NCBI GenBank assembly: GCA_963578805.1
Contig: CAUZDY010000014.1
Span: 3,603 to 67,602, forward strand
Direction of reading: 5' to 3'
Length of the DNA: 64,000 bases
Source: CAUZIB01 sp963578805
Lineage (GTDB): Bacteria; Acidobacteriota; Vicinamibacteria; Vicinamibacterales; UBA8438
The notes under the pieces are model-generated. The model made no database searches. It was given only the letters and a program-made list of their open reading frames with translations, and was not told where the DNA came from. Below are positions 51,194-60,224 of the stretch, one piece after another; positions within the stretch are counted from its first letter, which is position 1; every line of letters starts with the position of its first letter. Made by a program: the position numbers and the translations under genes.

Positions 51194-51456
51194 CAGTCAG
51201 ACTGTTTGCACGCCTCAGAGATATTGCGGGTGCAAGCGAGTTGCATCGAGAGCTTCCAGACGGCTCGACGGCGAGAGTCCTGTGGAATTCGTTGGCAACC
51301 GAACACGCGGACTTGGCAGGATATAGAGGTGGCGTCGCGACGGCCATTAATGAAGAGTACGCAAAGATGGACCACACCCTGTCCGACGGCGATGAGGTGG
51401 CATTCTTGCCCCCAGTGTCAGGAGGATCACAACACCGCTCGCACGTGAGGCCGTGA
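51184..51456 (+). CDS. moaD: Molybdopterin synthase sulfur-carrier subunit with C-terminal extension
   Basis: 90-residue ubiquitin-like protein that carries a thiocarboxylate to MoaE. VTVRLFARLRDIAG at the start and VAFLPPVSGG at the end are typical. Unusually, nine residues (SQHRSHVRP) follow the Gly-Gly, which must be C-terminal for thiocarboxylation. Proteolytic trimming, as known for some MoaD-like carriers cut by JAMM proteases, or a recent stop-codon change could explain it. The stop overlaps the start region of prfA. Confidence 0.88.
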   Translation: MQVTVRLFARLRDIAGASELHRELPDGSTARVLWNSLATEHADLAGYRGGVATAINEEYAKMDHTLSDGDEVAFLPPVSGGSQHRSHVRP

Positions 51457-51461
51457 CCAAA

Positions 51462-52541
51462 ATGTTAGACAAGCTCAACGCGGTCGAGGCGCGATACGAC
51501 GAACTGATGGCCCTGGTCAGCACTGTCACGGTGCAGTCTAATCCGAACAAGTACCGCAAGCACACCAAAGCGTTATCGGAGATTCAGGGCCTCGTGGAGA
51601 CCTACAGAGAATACAAGGCGGTCGTCGAAGAGGCGGCTCAGGCCCATGAGCTTACCGAGGGAACCGGCGAGGATCCCGAATTCCAAGAACTCGCCCGCCT
51701 AGAGCTAACCGCACTGGAGCAGCGCCGAGATGCACTCATCGCCGAGCTCAAGGTTCTTCTTCTTCCGAAAGATCAAAACGACGAGCGCAATGTCGTCCTA
51801 GAGATCAGAGCCGGAACAGGCGGTGACGAGGCCGGGCTGTTTGCCGCCGACCTGTTTCGCATGTACTTGCGCTTTGCGGAAAACCAGGGATGGCGGGTCG
51901 AGGTGCTCTCGTCACACGAGACGGGTGTTGGTTCGCTCAAGGAAATCGTGGCGCTGATTGAGGGTCAGCGCGTCTATAGCCGTTTAAAATACGAAAGTGG
52001 GGTTCACCGAGTCCAACGGGTACCGGCCACCGAAGCCAGTGGCCGCATTCATACATCGACAGCGACCGTCGCGGTGTTACCAGAAGCCGAGGAGGTCGAC
52101 ATTCAAATAGACCCCAAGGACCTTAGAATTGACACGTTCTGTTCGAGTGGACCAGGAGGTCAAAGCGTCAACACCACTTATTCGGCGGTCCGAATCACCC
52201 ACCTCCCGACCAATCTCGTGGTGTCACAGCAGGACGAAAAATCGCAGATCAAGAACAAAGCGAAGGCGATGAAAGTGTTGCGCTCCCGACTGTATGAGAT
52301 CGAAATGAAGCGACAGCAGGACGAAATCGCTCAGGACCGCCGGACGCAGGTCGGAAGCGGTGAACGGGCGGAAAAGATTCGTACCTACAACTTTTCACAA
52401 AATCGGGTGACCGACCACCGAATTGGTTTCACGACCCATCGACTGTCACAGATGCTCGACGGCGATGTGAACGAGATGATCAATACGTTGTCGACGCACT
52501 ATCAGTCCGCGCAACTCAGGAAAGACAAGATCGCCACATGA
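51462..52541 (+). CDS. prfA: Peptide chain release factor 1
   Basis: 359-residue RF1 recognising UAA and UAG. The anticodon-like element is in RVPATEASGR (PAT, the RF1 type) and the catalytic GGQ lies in SSGPGGQSVNTTYSAVRITH (about residue 230), which PrmC methylates. ATG 51462 (MLDKLNAVEARYDEL) matches the usual RF1 N-terminus; a GTG at 51453 overlaps moaD. Shares ATGA with prmC downstream. Because RF1 reads UAG, it would terminate at the TAG inside the 10.5 kb gene. Confidence 0.96.
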   Translation: MLDKLNAVEARYDELMALVSTVTVQSNPNKYRKHTKALSEIQGLVETYREYKAVVEEAAQAHELTEGTGEDPEFQELARLELTALEQRRDALIAELKVLLLPKDQNDERNVVLEIRAGTGGDEAGLFAADLFRMYLRFAENQGWRVEVLSSHETGVGSLKEIVALIEGQRVYSRLKYESGVHRVQRVPATEASGRIHTSTATVAVLPEAEEVDIQIDPKDLRIDTFCSSGPGGQSVNTTYSAVRITHLPTNLVVSQQDEKSQIKNKAKAMKVLRSRLYEIEMKRQQDEIAQDRRTQVGSGERAEKIRTYNFSQNRVTDHRIGFTTHRLSQMLDGDVNEMINTLSTHYQSAQLRKDKIAT

Positions 52542-53449
52542 CGACCGTCCGCGAACATGTCGATGCGGCAAGAGCACGCCTCGTCTCGGCTGGACTCAAG
52601 CGCCAGGAGGCGGTGATCGACGCCGAGGTTCTGGCCCGAAGTGCGCTCGGATGGGATCGCGCAACCTATCTCGCGGACAGGCGAGCGGAGGCGCCGGGTG
52701 ACTTTCCGAACCAGTATCGTTCATTGTTGGAGCGCCGGGTAAGACGGGAGCCAGTCTCACTGATCACGGGACACCGTGAGTTCTGTGGACTCGACTTCGA
52801 CGTGACATCGGATGTGCTCACACCGCGTCCTGAAACGGAGATCCTCGTCGAAGCGGCTCTCGCCAGGCTCAAGGACTACAACTACACTCCGCACGTCGTC
52901 GATGTCGGCACCGGCTCGGGATGTGTGGCCATCGTTATCGCGCAGCACACCGATGCGCGGGTGAGTGCGACCGACGTCTCAAAGGCAGCGATCGCCGTCG
53001 CAAGACGAAACGCCGAACGTCACAACGTAAGTGAACGGATTCGATGGGTATGCGCTCCTCTCCTAGACGGTATCCCAGACACACCGGATGTGATCGTCGC
53101 TAATCTGCCCTATATTCCCCGGTCTGACATTTCCAAACTACCCCCTGAAGTTCGATCGTTCGAGCCTCACACAGCGCTGGACGGCGGACCTGACGGTCTG
53201 CACCTGATTACCCAGCTCATCGACGCAGCCTCTCATCGCCTCGCGGTCGGCGGCTACTTGATCGTCGAGCTTGGTCTGGGACAAACCGTCGCGTTGTCCC
53301 GGTATCTGGAGGCACGACCCGAGCTCGAAATTGTCGCGACTCATGAGGACCTCAGGGGTATCCCACGCGTCATGTCAATGCGACGTCCTGCGGCGGGTTC
53401 AGGGTACCCAGAAGGTATCGATCGTTCGACACCGCGCGCCATTGTTTAA
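52538..53449 (+). CDS. prmC: Release factor glutamine methyltransferase
   Basis: 303-residue enzyme methylating the GGQ glutamine of release factors with SAM. N-terminal five-helix domain, then VVDVGTGSGCVAIVIAQHT (motif I) and TALDGGPDGLHLI. The catalytic NPPY tetrad reads Asn-Leu-Pro-Tyr (VANLPYIPRSD), a conservative variant. Directly coupled to prfA through ATGA, the classic arrangement. Start is firm. Confidence 0.93.
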   Translation: MTTVREHVDAARARLVSAGLKRQEAVIDAEVLARSALGWDRATYLADRRAEAPGDFPNQYRSLLERRVRREPVSLITGHREFCGLDFDVTSDVLTPRPETEILVEAALARLKDYNYTPHVVDVGTGSGCVAIVIAQHTDARVSATDVSKAAIAVARRNAERHNVSERIRWVCAPLLDGIPDTPDVIVANLPYIPRSDISKLPPEVRSFEPHTALDGGPDGLHLITQLIDAASHRLAVGGYLIVELGLGQTVALSRYLEARPELEIVATHEDLRGIPRVMSMRRPAAGSGYPEGIDRSTPRAIV

Positions 53450-53466
53450 TTTAAGGTCAACCGCCG

Positions 53467-53814
53467 ATGTCAAAGGATTGTCTGTTCTGCAAGATCGCCA
53501 ACGGCGACATTTCGGCTGCAATCGTCTATCAGGATGAACGGCTCGTCGCCTTCAAGGATATCAACCCTCAGGCACCCACTCATATTCTCGTCATCCCACG
53601 GTCACATATCGCCACGCTGAACGAGCTATCGGTCGACCACGACAGCCTGGCTGGCGAAATGGTGAGACGAGCGTCTCTGATCGCGCAAGATCTCGGTCAC
53701 GCTGAACATGGCTACCGAACGGTGATCAATTGCAACGCCAACGGGGGGCAAACAGTGTTTCACATTCACCTCCATTTGTTGGCCGGCCGTCCCATGACAT
53801 GGCCACCAGGGTAA
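53467..53814 (+). CDS. HIT-family nucleotide hydrolase
   Basis: 115 residues. Histidine triad HxHxH is in VFHIHLHLLAGR, with the conserved N-terminal DCLFCKIANGDISA and INPQAPTHILVIPRSH. HINT-type purine nucleoside phosphoramidase or a related nucleotidyl hydrolase. The Cys pair in DCLFC is typical. Starts 18 bases after prmC, probably in the same transcript. Confidence 0.92.
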   Translation: MSKDCLFCKIANGDISAAIVYQDERLVAFKDINPQAPTHILVIPRSHIATLNELSVDHDSLAGEMVRRASLIAQDLGHAEHGYRTVINCNANGGQTVFHIHLHLLAGRPMTWPPG

Positions 53815-53825
53815 ACACGTATCGC

Positions 53826-54521
53826 CTAGAGCCCCCGAAGGACCTCGGGCAACTGCGTGAGCGTTTGGATGACACGAACTCCGTCCAGCGCTTCCGACTC
53901 GTGCGTTGCTGAACGCTCAATCAACACCCCTGTCATGCCAACCTGCCGAGCACCACGGATGTCGTGATTCAGGCTGTCACCGACCATGACCGATTCTGTC
54001 GGTGTGGCATCAAGAAGCTTGAGCGCGGCCTCGAAGATGCTGGGGTGCGGCTTCATGTAGCCATGGTCGGATGAGGAGAGCGCCGCGGTGATGTACGACT
54101 CCAACTTGAAATGGCTCTGAAACGCGGCCAGGCACCGATGCGTGTTCGAGATCAGTCCGATTCGAACGCCTGCCTCGTAAAGCTGCTCCAGGGTAACCTG
54201 GACGTCATCGTAAAGCGAGAAGTGCTGACAGGCAGCCCATTCGTCGTAGATTTCACGCGCGCACGGGTCAATGCCTGGACCGGCGGCTCCCATCTGCTCC
54301 AGTACGCGACACGCGTACCGAACGAATAGTTCCGGACGGTAGATGTCATCTTGGACCAGGTCGAGTTCAACTGACGCGGACGCGACTGCGGCGGCAAAAG
54401 CGGAAGTGTCGACCGTTAGGCCATGACGCTCAGCGAACTGACGGTATCCGCCGCCGTCAAAGGTAGGGCCCGGGTAGATGAGCGTGAAGTCGACGTCGAA
54501 GAAGACCGCGGTCGTCGACAC
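53826..54521 (-). CDS. HAD-superfamily hydrolase
   Basis: 231 residues. Motif I FFDVDFTLIYPG (catalytic Asp pair), motif II IGLISNTHRC, the conserved Lys near MKPHPSIFEAAL and motif IV VMVGDSLNHDIRGARQVG are all present, and an alpha-helical cap lies between I and II. Closest in style to the YjjG/2-haloacid dehalogenase-like phosphatases. The start is uncertain: GTG 54521 puts motif I at the usual distance from the N-terminus; GTG 54638 would add 39 residues of low similarity. Confidence 0.82.
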   Translation of the reverse strand: MSTTAVFFDVDFTLIYPGPTFDGGGYRQFAERHGLTVDTSAFAAAVASASVELDLVQDDIYRPELFVRYACRVLEQMGAAGPGIDPCAREIYDEWAACQHFSLYDDVQVTLEQLYEAGVRIGLISNTHRCLAAFQSHFKLESYITAALSSSDHGYMKPHPSIFEAALKLLDATPTESVMVGDSLNHDIRGARQVGMTGVLIERSATHESEALDGVRVIQTLTQLPEVLRGL

Positions 54522-54818
54522 TAGTGGAGCATCCTCGTGATTCGTGGAGCGATCTCTGGCCGGGACAATCGTCTCACGACGCCCTCCCGCGTCGCGCCTT
54601 GCGAGCCGGACGCCACGATCCAACTCAGACAAGGACACTCCACTAGACGTCTAACACGCCCTCGTACGGACCAGCAACCACGACCGCCGCACGACCTGCA
54701 TCCAGTGTCGATTGGGTCACGTCGTTGACCTCTTTTCGGGTAACGTCGTCATCACGCGCCATTATACAAGTGGCCGGAACGAACTTCTCTCCATCGGCGG
54801 GCAGTTCAGGCTTTGCAC

Positions 54819-54824
54819 TACAAT
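54819..54824 (+). promoter_or_regulatory. Putative -10 element (TACAAT) of ileS
   Basis: Lies 16 bases before ATG 54841 and overlaps the alternative ATG at 54823, which supports the downstream start. No T-box-like structure is recognisable in the preceding ~300 bases, which contain no other gene. Confidence 0.3.
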
Positions 54825-54840
54825 GAAGACCGCTCGCACA

Positions 54841-57696
54841 ATGACCGACTGGAAGCACACACTGAACCTGCCGAGGACCGGTTTTCCGATGAAAGCCAGC
54901 CTCCCCACAGCGGAACCCAAGGCGATCGAACGTTGGGAGACGATCGGTCTGTACGAGCGCATCCGGGAGCGTCGGGCCGGTGCCCCGCGTTTTGTGCTGC
55001 ACGACGGTCCGCCGTATGCCAACGGGCGGATTCATATCGGAACCGCGCTCAATAAGATCCTCAAAGACTTCATCGTCAAGGCGCGCACGATGGAAGGATT
55101 CGACGCGCCTTATGTGCCGGGGTGGGACTGTCACGGTCTGCCAATCGAGCTCCAGGTCGACCGTCACCTCGGGAAGAAGAAGCGCGAGCTTAGTGTCGCG
55201 AGCTTTCGTCGTGAGTGCCGAGGGTACGCGGCGAAGTATGTCGGCCTGATGCGTGAGGACTTCAAGCGTTTGGGAATTCTCGGACAATGGGAGGCACCTT
55301 ATCTTACGATGAACTTCGGGTACCAGGCGAGTATCGTGCGAGCACTTGGCACGCTCGTCCAGAAGGGCATGGTATACAAGGGCAAGAAACCGGTGCACTG
55401 GTGTATCCATTGCCGGACCGCGCTCGCCGAGGCCGAGGTCGAGTATCAGCCGCACACCTCGCCATCTGTTTTTGTTAAGTTTCCACTCTCTAAGGCCAGC
55501 GGGCCAGCCCTGGCGCACGTTGCACCATCTCTTGCTGGGCAACCCGTCTCAGTCCTGATCTGGACCACGACGCCATGGACGATCCCCTCGAATCTTGCGG
55601 TCGCGTTTCACCCTGAATTTGACTATGCGGCCTACGAGACTGAGGGGACCATCCTTATCCTGGCCGAGCCGTTGGCCGAGCAAGTTGGCGCAATCGGAGG
55701 GCGCACGCTCGCCTCACCGATCGCAAATTTTAAGGGCCACGAACTTGAGGGGCTACGGTTCCGCCATCCGCTCTACGAGCGCGACTCAGTGGCCGTGCTC
55801 GCCGACTACGTCACGCTCGAGCAGGGGACCGGTGCCGTGCACACAGCTCCGGGCCACGGTGCCGACGACTTCCTAACCGGACAACGGTACAACCTCGACG
55901 TCTACGCTCCTGTCGGCCCGACCGGACGCTTTGCCGACGACGTGGAACGGTTTTCGGGCATGCAGGTCTTCGACGCAAATCCAAAAGTCGAGGAAGCGCT
56001 TCTCGACGCAGGACGCCTGTGGCATCGAGACGACCTTGAGCACGCCTATCCGCACTGTTGGCGCTGCCACCGACCGGTCATCTTTCTGGCGACACCACAA
56101 TGGTTCATCGCCATGGACACCGACGCGAATTCTGACGGCGGCCTGCGCCAACAGGCGCTCGAGACCATCACCGACGTCGAATGGTTCCCGCACTGGGGAG
56201 AGGAGCGGATCAGTGGGATGCTCAAGACCCGGCCCGACTGGTGTATTTCGCGACAACGCTCGTGGGGTGTGCCGATTCCGGCGCTGCAGTGTAACGCCTG
56301 CCACGAGGCGATACTAAATCAGGCGGTGATCGACCGTACGGCCCGCGTCTTCGCAGAGCATGGTGCCGACGCCTGGTACGAACGCGACCTGTCGGAGTTC
56401 ATCCCGGCCGACCTGGTGTGTCCAGCCTGCGGGCGACGCGACTTCGAACGTGAACAGAACATTCTCGACGTCTGGTTTGATTCAGGCACAAGCCTTGAGG
56501 CCATTCAGACCGACAATCCGACACTCGGATGGCCGGCGACTCTCTATCTCGAAGGTTCCGACCAATACCGGGGATGGTTTCAAAGCTCATTGCTTATCGC
56601 CGTTGGCACACGCGGTCGTGCTCCGTACCAGCAGGTAATCACTCACGGATTCGTCGTAGATGAGTCCGGCCGAAAGATGTCAAAGTCGCTCGGTAACATG
56701 ATCGAGCCACACAGCATCATTCAGCAGAGCGGCGCCGAGATCCTTCGACTGTGGGTGGCCATGGTCGACTACCGGGAAGAGATCAAAATCGGAAAGGAGA
56801 TCCTCGCCCGCGTCGTCGAAGCCTACCGAAAAATTCGCAATACCCTACGGATTTTGGCTGCGAACCTGTACGATTTCGACCCCGCGTCAGACCTCGTATC
56901 TATTGACCGCCTTCCCGAAGTCGATCGGTATGCGCTGGCTCGATATGGCGAAGCAACCCAGAAGATTCTCAGCTCGTACACTATCTACGACTTTCAGACG
57001 ATTTCGCACACGATCAACAACCTCCTGACAGTCGATTTAAGCGCCTTCTACGTCGACATCTCGAAAGACCGACTCTACACGTTCTGCGATACCTCTCCCG
57101 AGCGACGGTCAGCACAGACGGCGATCTATCTGATCACCGATGGACTGACGCGACTTCTCGCTCCACTCCTTCCGGTCACGGCCGATGAGTTGTGGCAGCA
57201 TCTGCCTGGCGGACGAGATGACAGCGTGCACCTCGCAGAATTTCCGACCGAGACAAAGCAACTCGTCGACCACGACCTACTGCGCCGCTGGTCTCGATTA
57301 CGAGCGATTCGGGATGTGGTAAACGTCGACCTTGAAAACCTACGGCAACAAAAGACCGTGGGTACCTCCCTCGAAGCACGCGTGGAACTGCAAGCGTGGG
57401 GCACCACGGCAACGCTACTCGAGCGGTATCGAGAAGACCTCCCTATGTTGCTGATCACATCGGAGGTTGAGCTGTTGACCGATCCTCAAGTGCCCGGTGA
57501 GTTAGATCTATCGGACACGGTGGGAACCGTGTGGCGAGAGTCCGATGGCGCACTCCAAGTCACGGTCGGTCGCGTCGATGGGGTGAAGTGCGCACGTTGC
57601 TGGCGGTATGTGCGGTCGGTGTCGACCGACACCGAGGTCGAGGGACTGTGCGAACGTTGCATAGGAGTCCTATCGGAGACTGTCGGTGCACGCTAG
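54841..57696 (+). CDS. ileS: Isoleucyl-tRNA synthetase
   Basis: 951-residue class I synthetase. Order of parts: WKHTLNLPRTGFPMKASL N-terminus, ATP-binding PPYANGRIHIGTALNK (the HIGH motif reads HIGT), the CP1 editing domain (TTTPWTIPSNLAVAF), SDQYRGWFQSSL, the KMSKS loop GRKMSKSLGN and a C-terminal zinc knuckle with CARCWRYV and LCERC. The start at ATG 54841 gives the standard N-terminus. First gene of ileS-lspA-lgt. A HIGT motif occurs in other IleRS proteins, so the enzyme is probably active. Confidence 0.96.
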   Translation: MTDWKHTLNLPRTGFPMKASLPTAEPKAIERWETIGLYERIRERRAGAPRFVLHDGPPYANGRIHIGTALNKILKDFIVKARTMEGFDAPYVPGWDCHGLPIELQVDRHLGKKKRELSVASFRRECRGYAAKYVGLMREDFKRLGILGQWEAPYLTMNFGYQASIVRALGTLVQKGMVYKGKKPVHWCIHCRTALAEAEVEYQPHTSPSVFVKFPLSKASGPALAHVAPSLAGQPVSVLIWTTTPWTIPSNLAVAFHPEFDYAAYETEGTILILAEPLAEQVGAIGGRTLASPIANFKGHELEGLRFRHPLYERDSVAVLADYVTLEQGTGAVHTAPGHGADDFLTGQRYNLDVYAPVGPTGRFADDVERFSGMQVFDANPKVEEALLDAGRLWHRDDLEHAYPHCWRCHRPVIFLATPQWFIAMDTDANSDGGLRQQALETITDVEWFPHWGEERISGMLKTRPDWCISRQRSWGVPIPALQCNACHEAILNQAVIDRTARVFAEHGADAWYERDLSEFIPADLVCPACGRRDFEREQNILDVWFDSGTSLEAIQTDNPTLGWPATLYLEGSDQYRGWFQSSLLIAVGTRGRAPYQQVITHGFVVDESGRKMSKSLGNMIEPHSIIQQSGAEILRLWVAMVDYREEIKIGKEILARVVEAYRKIRNTLRILAANLYDFDPASDLVSIDRLPEVDRYALARYGEATQKILSSYTIYDFQTISHTINNLLTVDLSAFYVDISKDRLYTFCDTSPERRSAQTAIYLITDGLTRLLAPLLPVTADELWQHLPGGRDDSVHLAEFPTETKQLVDHDLLRRWSRLRAIRDVVNVDLENLRQQKTVGTSLEARVELQAWGTTATLLERYREDLPMLLITSEVELLTDPQVPGELDLSDTVGTVWRESDGALQVTVGRVDGVKCARCWRYVRSVSTDTEVEGLCERCIGVLSETVGAR

Positions 57697-58273
57697 TGAC
57701 ACCGACTCGCCGGCCTCCGAAGCTGTGAACGAGTCTGCCGAGTCGCTCCGAGTGGCCTCTAGCGGTCCAACCAACCGGTTGACCCGGTCGACGATAATAC
57801 TGGCATCACTTGCCGGCGTGGTCGTGACTCTCGACCAAGCCACTAAGGCAGTGGTCCGCGCCACGCTTCCCCTGCACGACAGTGTAGAGTTTATCCCAGG
57901 CTTTCTCAGCTTCACGTATGTGCGTAACACCGGTGCCGCGTTCGGGCTGTTGAACGACGTTAACTTCCCGCTCAAGACAGCCGTGATGACCATGGTCGCC
58001 CTGACAGCGTTAGTTGCCATCGGCGTATACGCGGCGAAGACGGCTATCCCGCAACGAGCCACCCGGCTCGGTCTCGCTCTTGTTATCGGCGGCGCCGCAG
58101 GCAATCTCATCGACCGAATCATGTTCGGCTACGTAGTCGATTTCGTCGATGTATATTGGCACGGATGGCATTTTTGGGCGTTTAATGTGGCCGACGCGGC
58201 CATCACGATTGGCGCGTCGTTGCTCATCCTCGACATGATTTGGATGGACCGGTATGTTTCCAAAACTGTTTGA
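57686..58273 (+). CDS. lspA: Lipoprotein signal peptidase
   Basis: 195-residue inner-membrane aspartyl protease that removes signal peptides from prolipoproteins after Lgt. Four membrane helices. Catalytic Asp residues are in GGAAGNLIDRIMFG and FNVADAAITIG; VRNTGAAFGLL is also conserved. The ~33-residue N-terminal extension is Ser-rich and longer than usual. Overlaps the end of ileS by 11 bases and the start of lgt by 20, so the three are translated together. Confidence 0.95.
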   Translation: MHASDTDSPASEAVNESAESLRVASSGPTNRLTRSTIILASLAGVVVTLDQATKAVVRATLPLHDSVEFIPGFLSFTYVRNTGAAFGLLNDVNFPLKTAVMTMVALTALVAIGVYAAKTAIPQRATRLGLALVIGGAAGNLIDRIMFGYVVDFVDVYWHGWHFWAFNVADAAITIGASLLILDMIWMDRYVSKTV

Positions 58274-59066
58274 TCTCGGTCCGATTAGCATCTACACCTA
58301 CGGTGTGCTGCTCGCGTCAGCCTATCTGACAGGGCTGTGGTATGCGACGGTGCGAGCAGGGGCGCGGGGGCTTGACCGCGACCGCATCATGGACCTTGGC
58401 ATCTACATCATCATCGGCGCGCTGGTCGGCGCCAAGCTCCTTCTGATCATCGTGGAGTTCGATCATTACCGACAGAATCCTGCCGAGATTGTGACGATTC
58501 TTCGCTCAGGCGGCGTGTTCTACGGCGGCTTGATCGCATCCGTCTGTGTTGCCTTTTGGTACATCCGCCGCCACCGTCTTCCCATCTGGACGACCTGTGA
58601 CGCGTTCGCCCCAGGCATCGTGCTCGGGCAGGTGATCGGCCGGCTCGGCTGTCTCATGGCAGGATGCTGCTACGGTAAGCCGACCGACTTACCGTGGGCT
58701 ATCACCTTCACTGATCCACTGGCAGCGACAAACGTCGGGACGCCTCTCGACGTGAGCCTTCATCCCACGCAGCTCTATGAATCCGGTGCAGCAATCCTAA
58801 TTCTGGGAGCGTTATTGCTGACCGAGCGCGGGGGGAAAAGATTGGCAGGCCGAACTTTTTGGACCTACTTGCTTCTCTACCCAACGGCACGATTCATCAT
58901 CGAGTTCTACCGAGGGGACCCTCGGGGGGCCGTGTTCGATCTCTTATCGACATCACAGTTCGTATCGCTGCTGCTCATCCCGACCAGTATCGCGATGCTA
59001 ATCGTGCTCAGCCGGTCCGGAACCCCGGGGCCGACTCAAACGGAAGCGCACGAGCGGGCGGCCTAG
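58254..59066 (+). CDS. lgt: Prolipoprotein diacylglyceryl transferase
   Basis: 270-residue polytopic membrane enzyme that attaches diacylglycerol from phosphatidylglycerol to the lipobox cysteine. The signature region is VIGRLGCLMAGCCYGKPTD, with the essential Arg, and HPTQLYES follows. GRLGC replaces the more common GRxGN. About seven membrane helices. Coupled to lspA by a 20-base overlap, a functionally sensible pair since both act on the same substrates. Confidence 0.93.
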   Translation: MFPKLFDLGPISIYTYGVLLASAYLTGLWYATVRAGARGLDRDRIMDLGIYIIIGALVGAKLLLIIVEFDHYRQNPAEIVTILRSGGVFYGGLIASVCVAFWYIRRHRLPIWTTCDAFAPGIVLGQVIGRLGCLMAGCCYGKPTDLPWAITFTDPLAATNVGTPLDVSLHPTQLYESGAAILILGALLLTERGGKRLAGRTFWTYLLLYPTARFIIEFYRGDPRGAVFDLLSTSQFVSLLLIPTSIAMLIVLSRSGTPGPTQTEAHERAA

Positions 59067-59201
59067 CAGTCCCGTCATGAAGGTCCCGTGTGCCGCCGAA
59101 GCCGGCGAGACGCGTAGTTGGAAAGGCACGACGAGAACTCCGTATCCGGATAGGAATATGGAGAGCCAATTACCGCTCTGGTGCCGCGCGAAGAGACACT
59201 C

Positions 59202-60200
59202 ATGACGGTCTCTTCAGACGATGCTGCCATCGTGGTCCACGTGCACGTCACAGGTGAGTTTTCCGGCCAGAGGCTCGATCACGTCCTCGTCGCGCAGATC
59301 CCGGACCACACACGCTCGCAGCTCCAGCGCCTGATCAAACGGGACATGGCCCACATCGGCGGCAAGGTTGGTCGCGCCAGCACCGTGTGCCGTGACGGCG
59401 ACCTCATTACGCTGAAGATCCCTCCCCTGGAACCGGCCATACCGCAACCCGAAGCCCTTCCGGTAACGATCGTCTATGACGATGCCGACCTCGCGATCGT
59501 CGATAAGCCGGCGGGCATGGTCGTGCATCCAGCCGCCGGTCACAGCCAGGGAACGCTCGTCAACGCACTCCTTCATCATGTCAAGGACCTGAGTGGAGTA
59601 GGCGGTGAGCGCCGACCCGGTATTGTTCATCGATTGGACCGCGGAACATCAGGATTAATGGTCGTCGCCAAGCACGATCGCTCGCACGCCGAGCTCGCCC
59701 GTCAGTTTCAGGATCGCGAAGTGGACAAACGCTACGTTGCCCTCGTCTGGGGGGATGTGCAGGTGGGCCGACGTATCGACCTCCCGCTAGGCCGTGATCC
59801 TGTGGAAAGAAAGAAGATCTCAACCCGCTCCAGACGAGCCCGCGAAGCGGTGACGCGCGTGACATCCGCAGAGCATCTCCAGGGTGTGTCTCTGATCGAG
59901 GTGATAATTGCGACTGGTCGAACCCACCAAATCCGCGTCCATCTCAACGCAATCGGCCACGCTGTGGTTGGTGACACAGTCTATGGCGGTACGCATCGGC
60001 ATCCGCCACCGCACCTTTGCGCGGTGCAGCGTCTGGAACGGCCATTCCTGCATGCAGCGTATCTGTCCTTCCGACATCCATCGGACGGGCGTGTCGTGGC
60101 CTTCAACGCTGCGTTACCGACAGATTTACAGAACGTACTGGACGAGCTGCAAGCGGCCAGTAAGACCCGCGGTGCCAAACTGGGCCACCAGAGCTCGTAA
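59202..60200 (+). CDS. rluD: RluD-type pseudouridine synthase
   Basis: 332-residue enzyme converting uridines of large-subunit rRNA to pseudouridine. An N-terminal S4 RNA-binding domain (QRLDHVLVAQIPDHTRSQLQR) precedes the catalytic domain with the Asp in VHRLDRGTSGLMVVAKHD, plus DLAIVDKPAGMVVHPAAGH and GRTHQIRVHL. GAAGAG before ATG 59202 sets the start; GTG 59181 is the alternative. Follows lgt by 135 bases. RluD versus RluC specificity is judged from the overall pattern only. Confidence 0.9.
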   Translation: MTVSSDDAAIVVHVHVTGEFSGQRLDHVLVAQIPDHTRSQLQRLIKRDMAHIGGKVGRASTVCRDGDLITLKIPPLEPAIPQPEALPVTIVYDDADLAIVDKPAGMVVHPAAGHSQGTLVNALLHHVKDLSGVGGERRPGIVHRLDRGTSGLMVVAKHDRSHAELARQFQDREVDKRYVALVWGDVQVGRRIDLPLGRDPVERKKISTRSRRAREAVTRVTSAEHLQGVSLIEVIIATGRTHQIRVHLNAIGHAVVGDTVYGGTHRHPPPHLCAVQRLERPFLHAAYLSFRHPSDGRVVAFNAALPTDLQNVLDELQAASKTRGAKLGHQSS

Positions 60201-60224
60201 GCTCAAACCGTCAGGAGACCCTCG

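Noticed and set aside
54643..55542. 299-residue minus-strand frame opposite ileS
   Set aside because: Antisense shadow of ileS and its leader.
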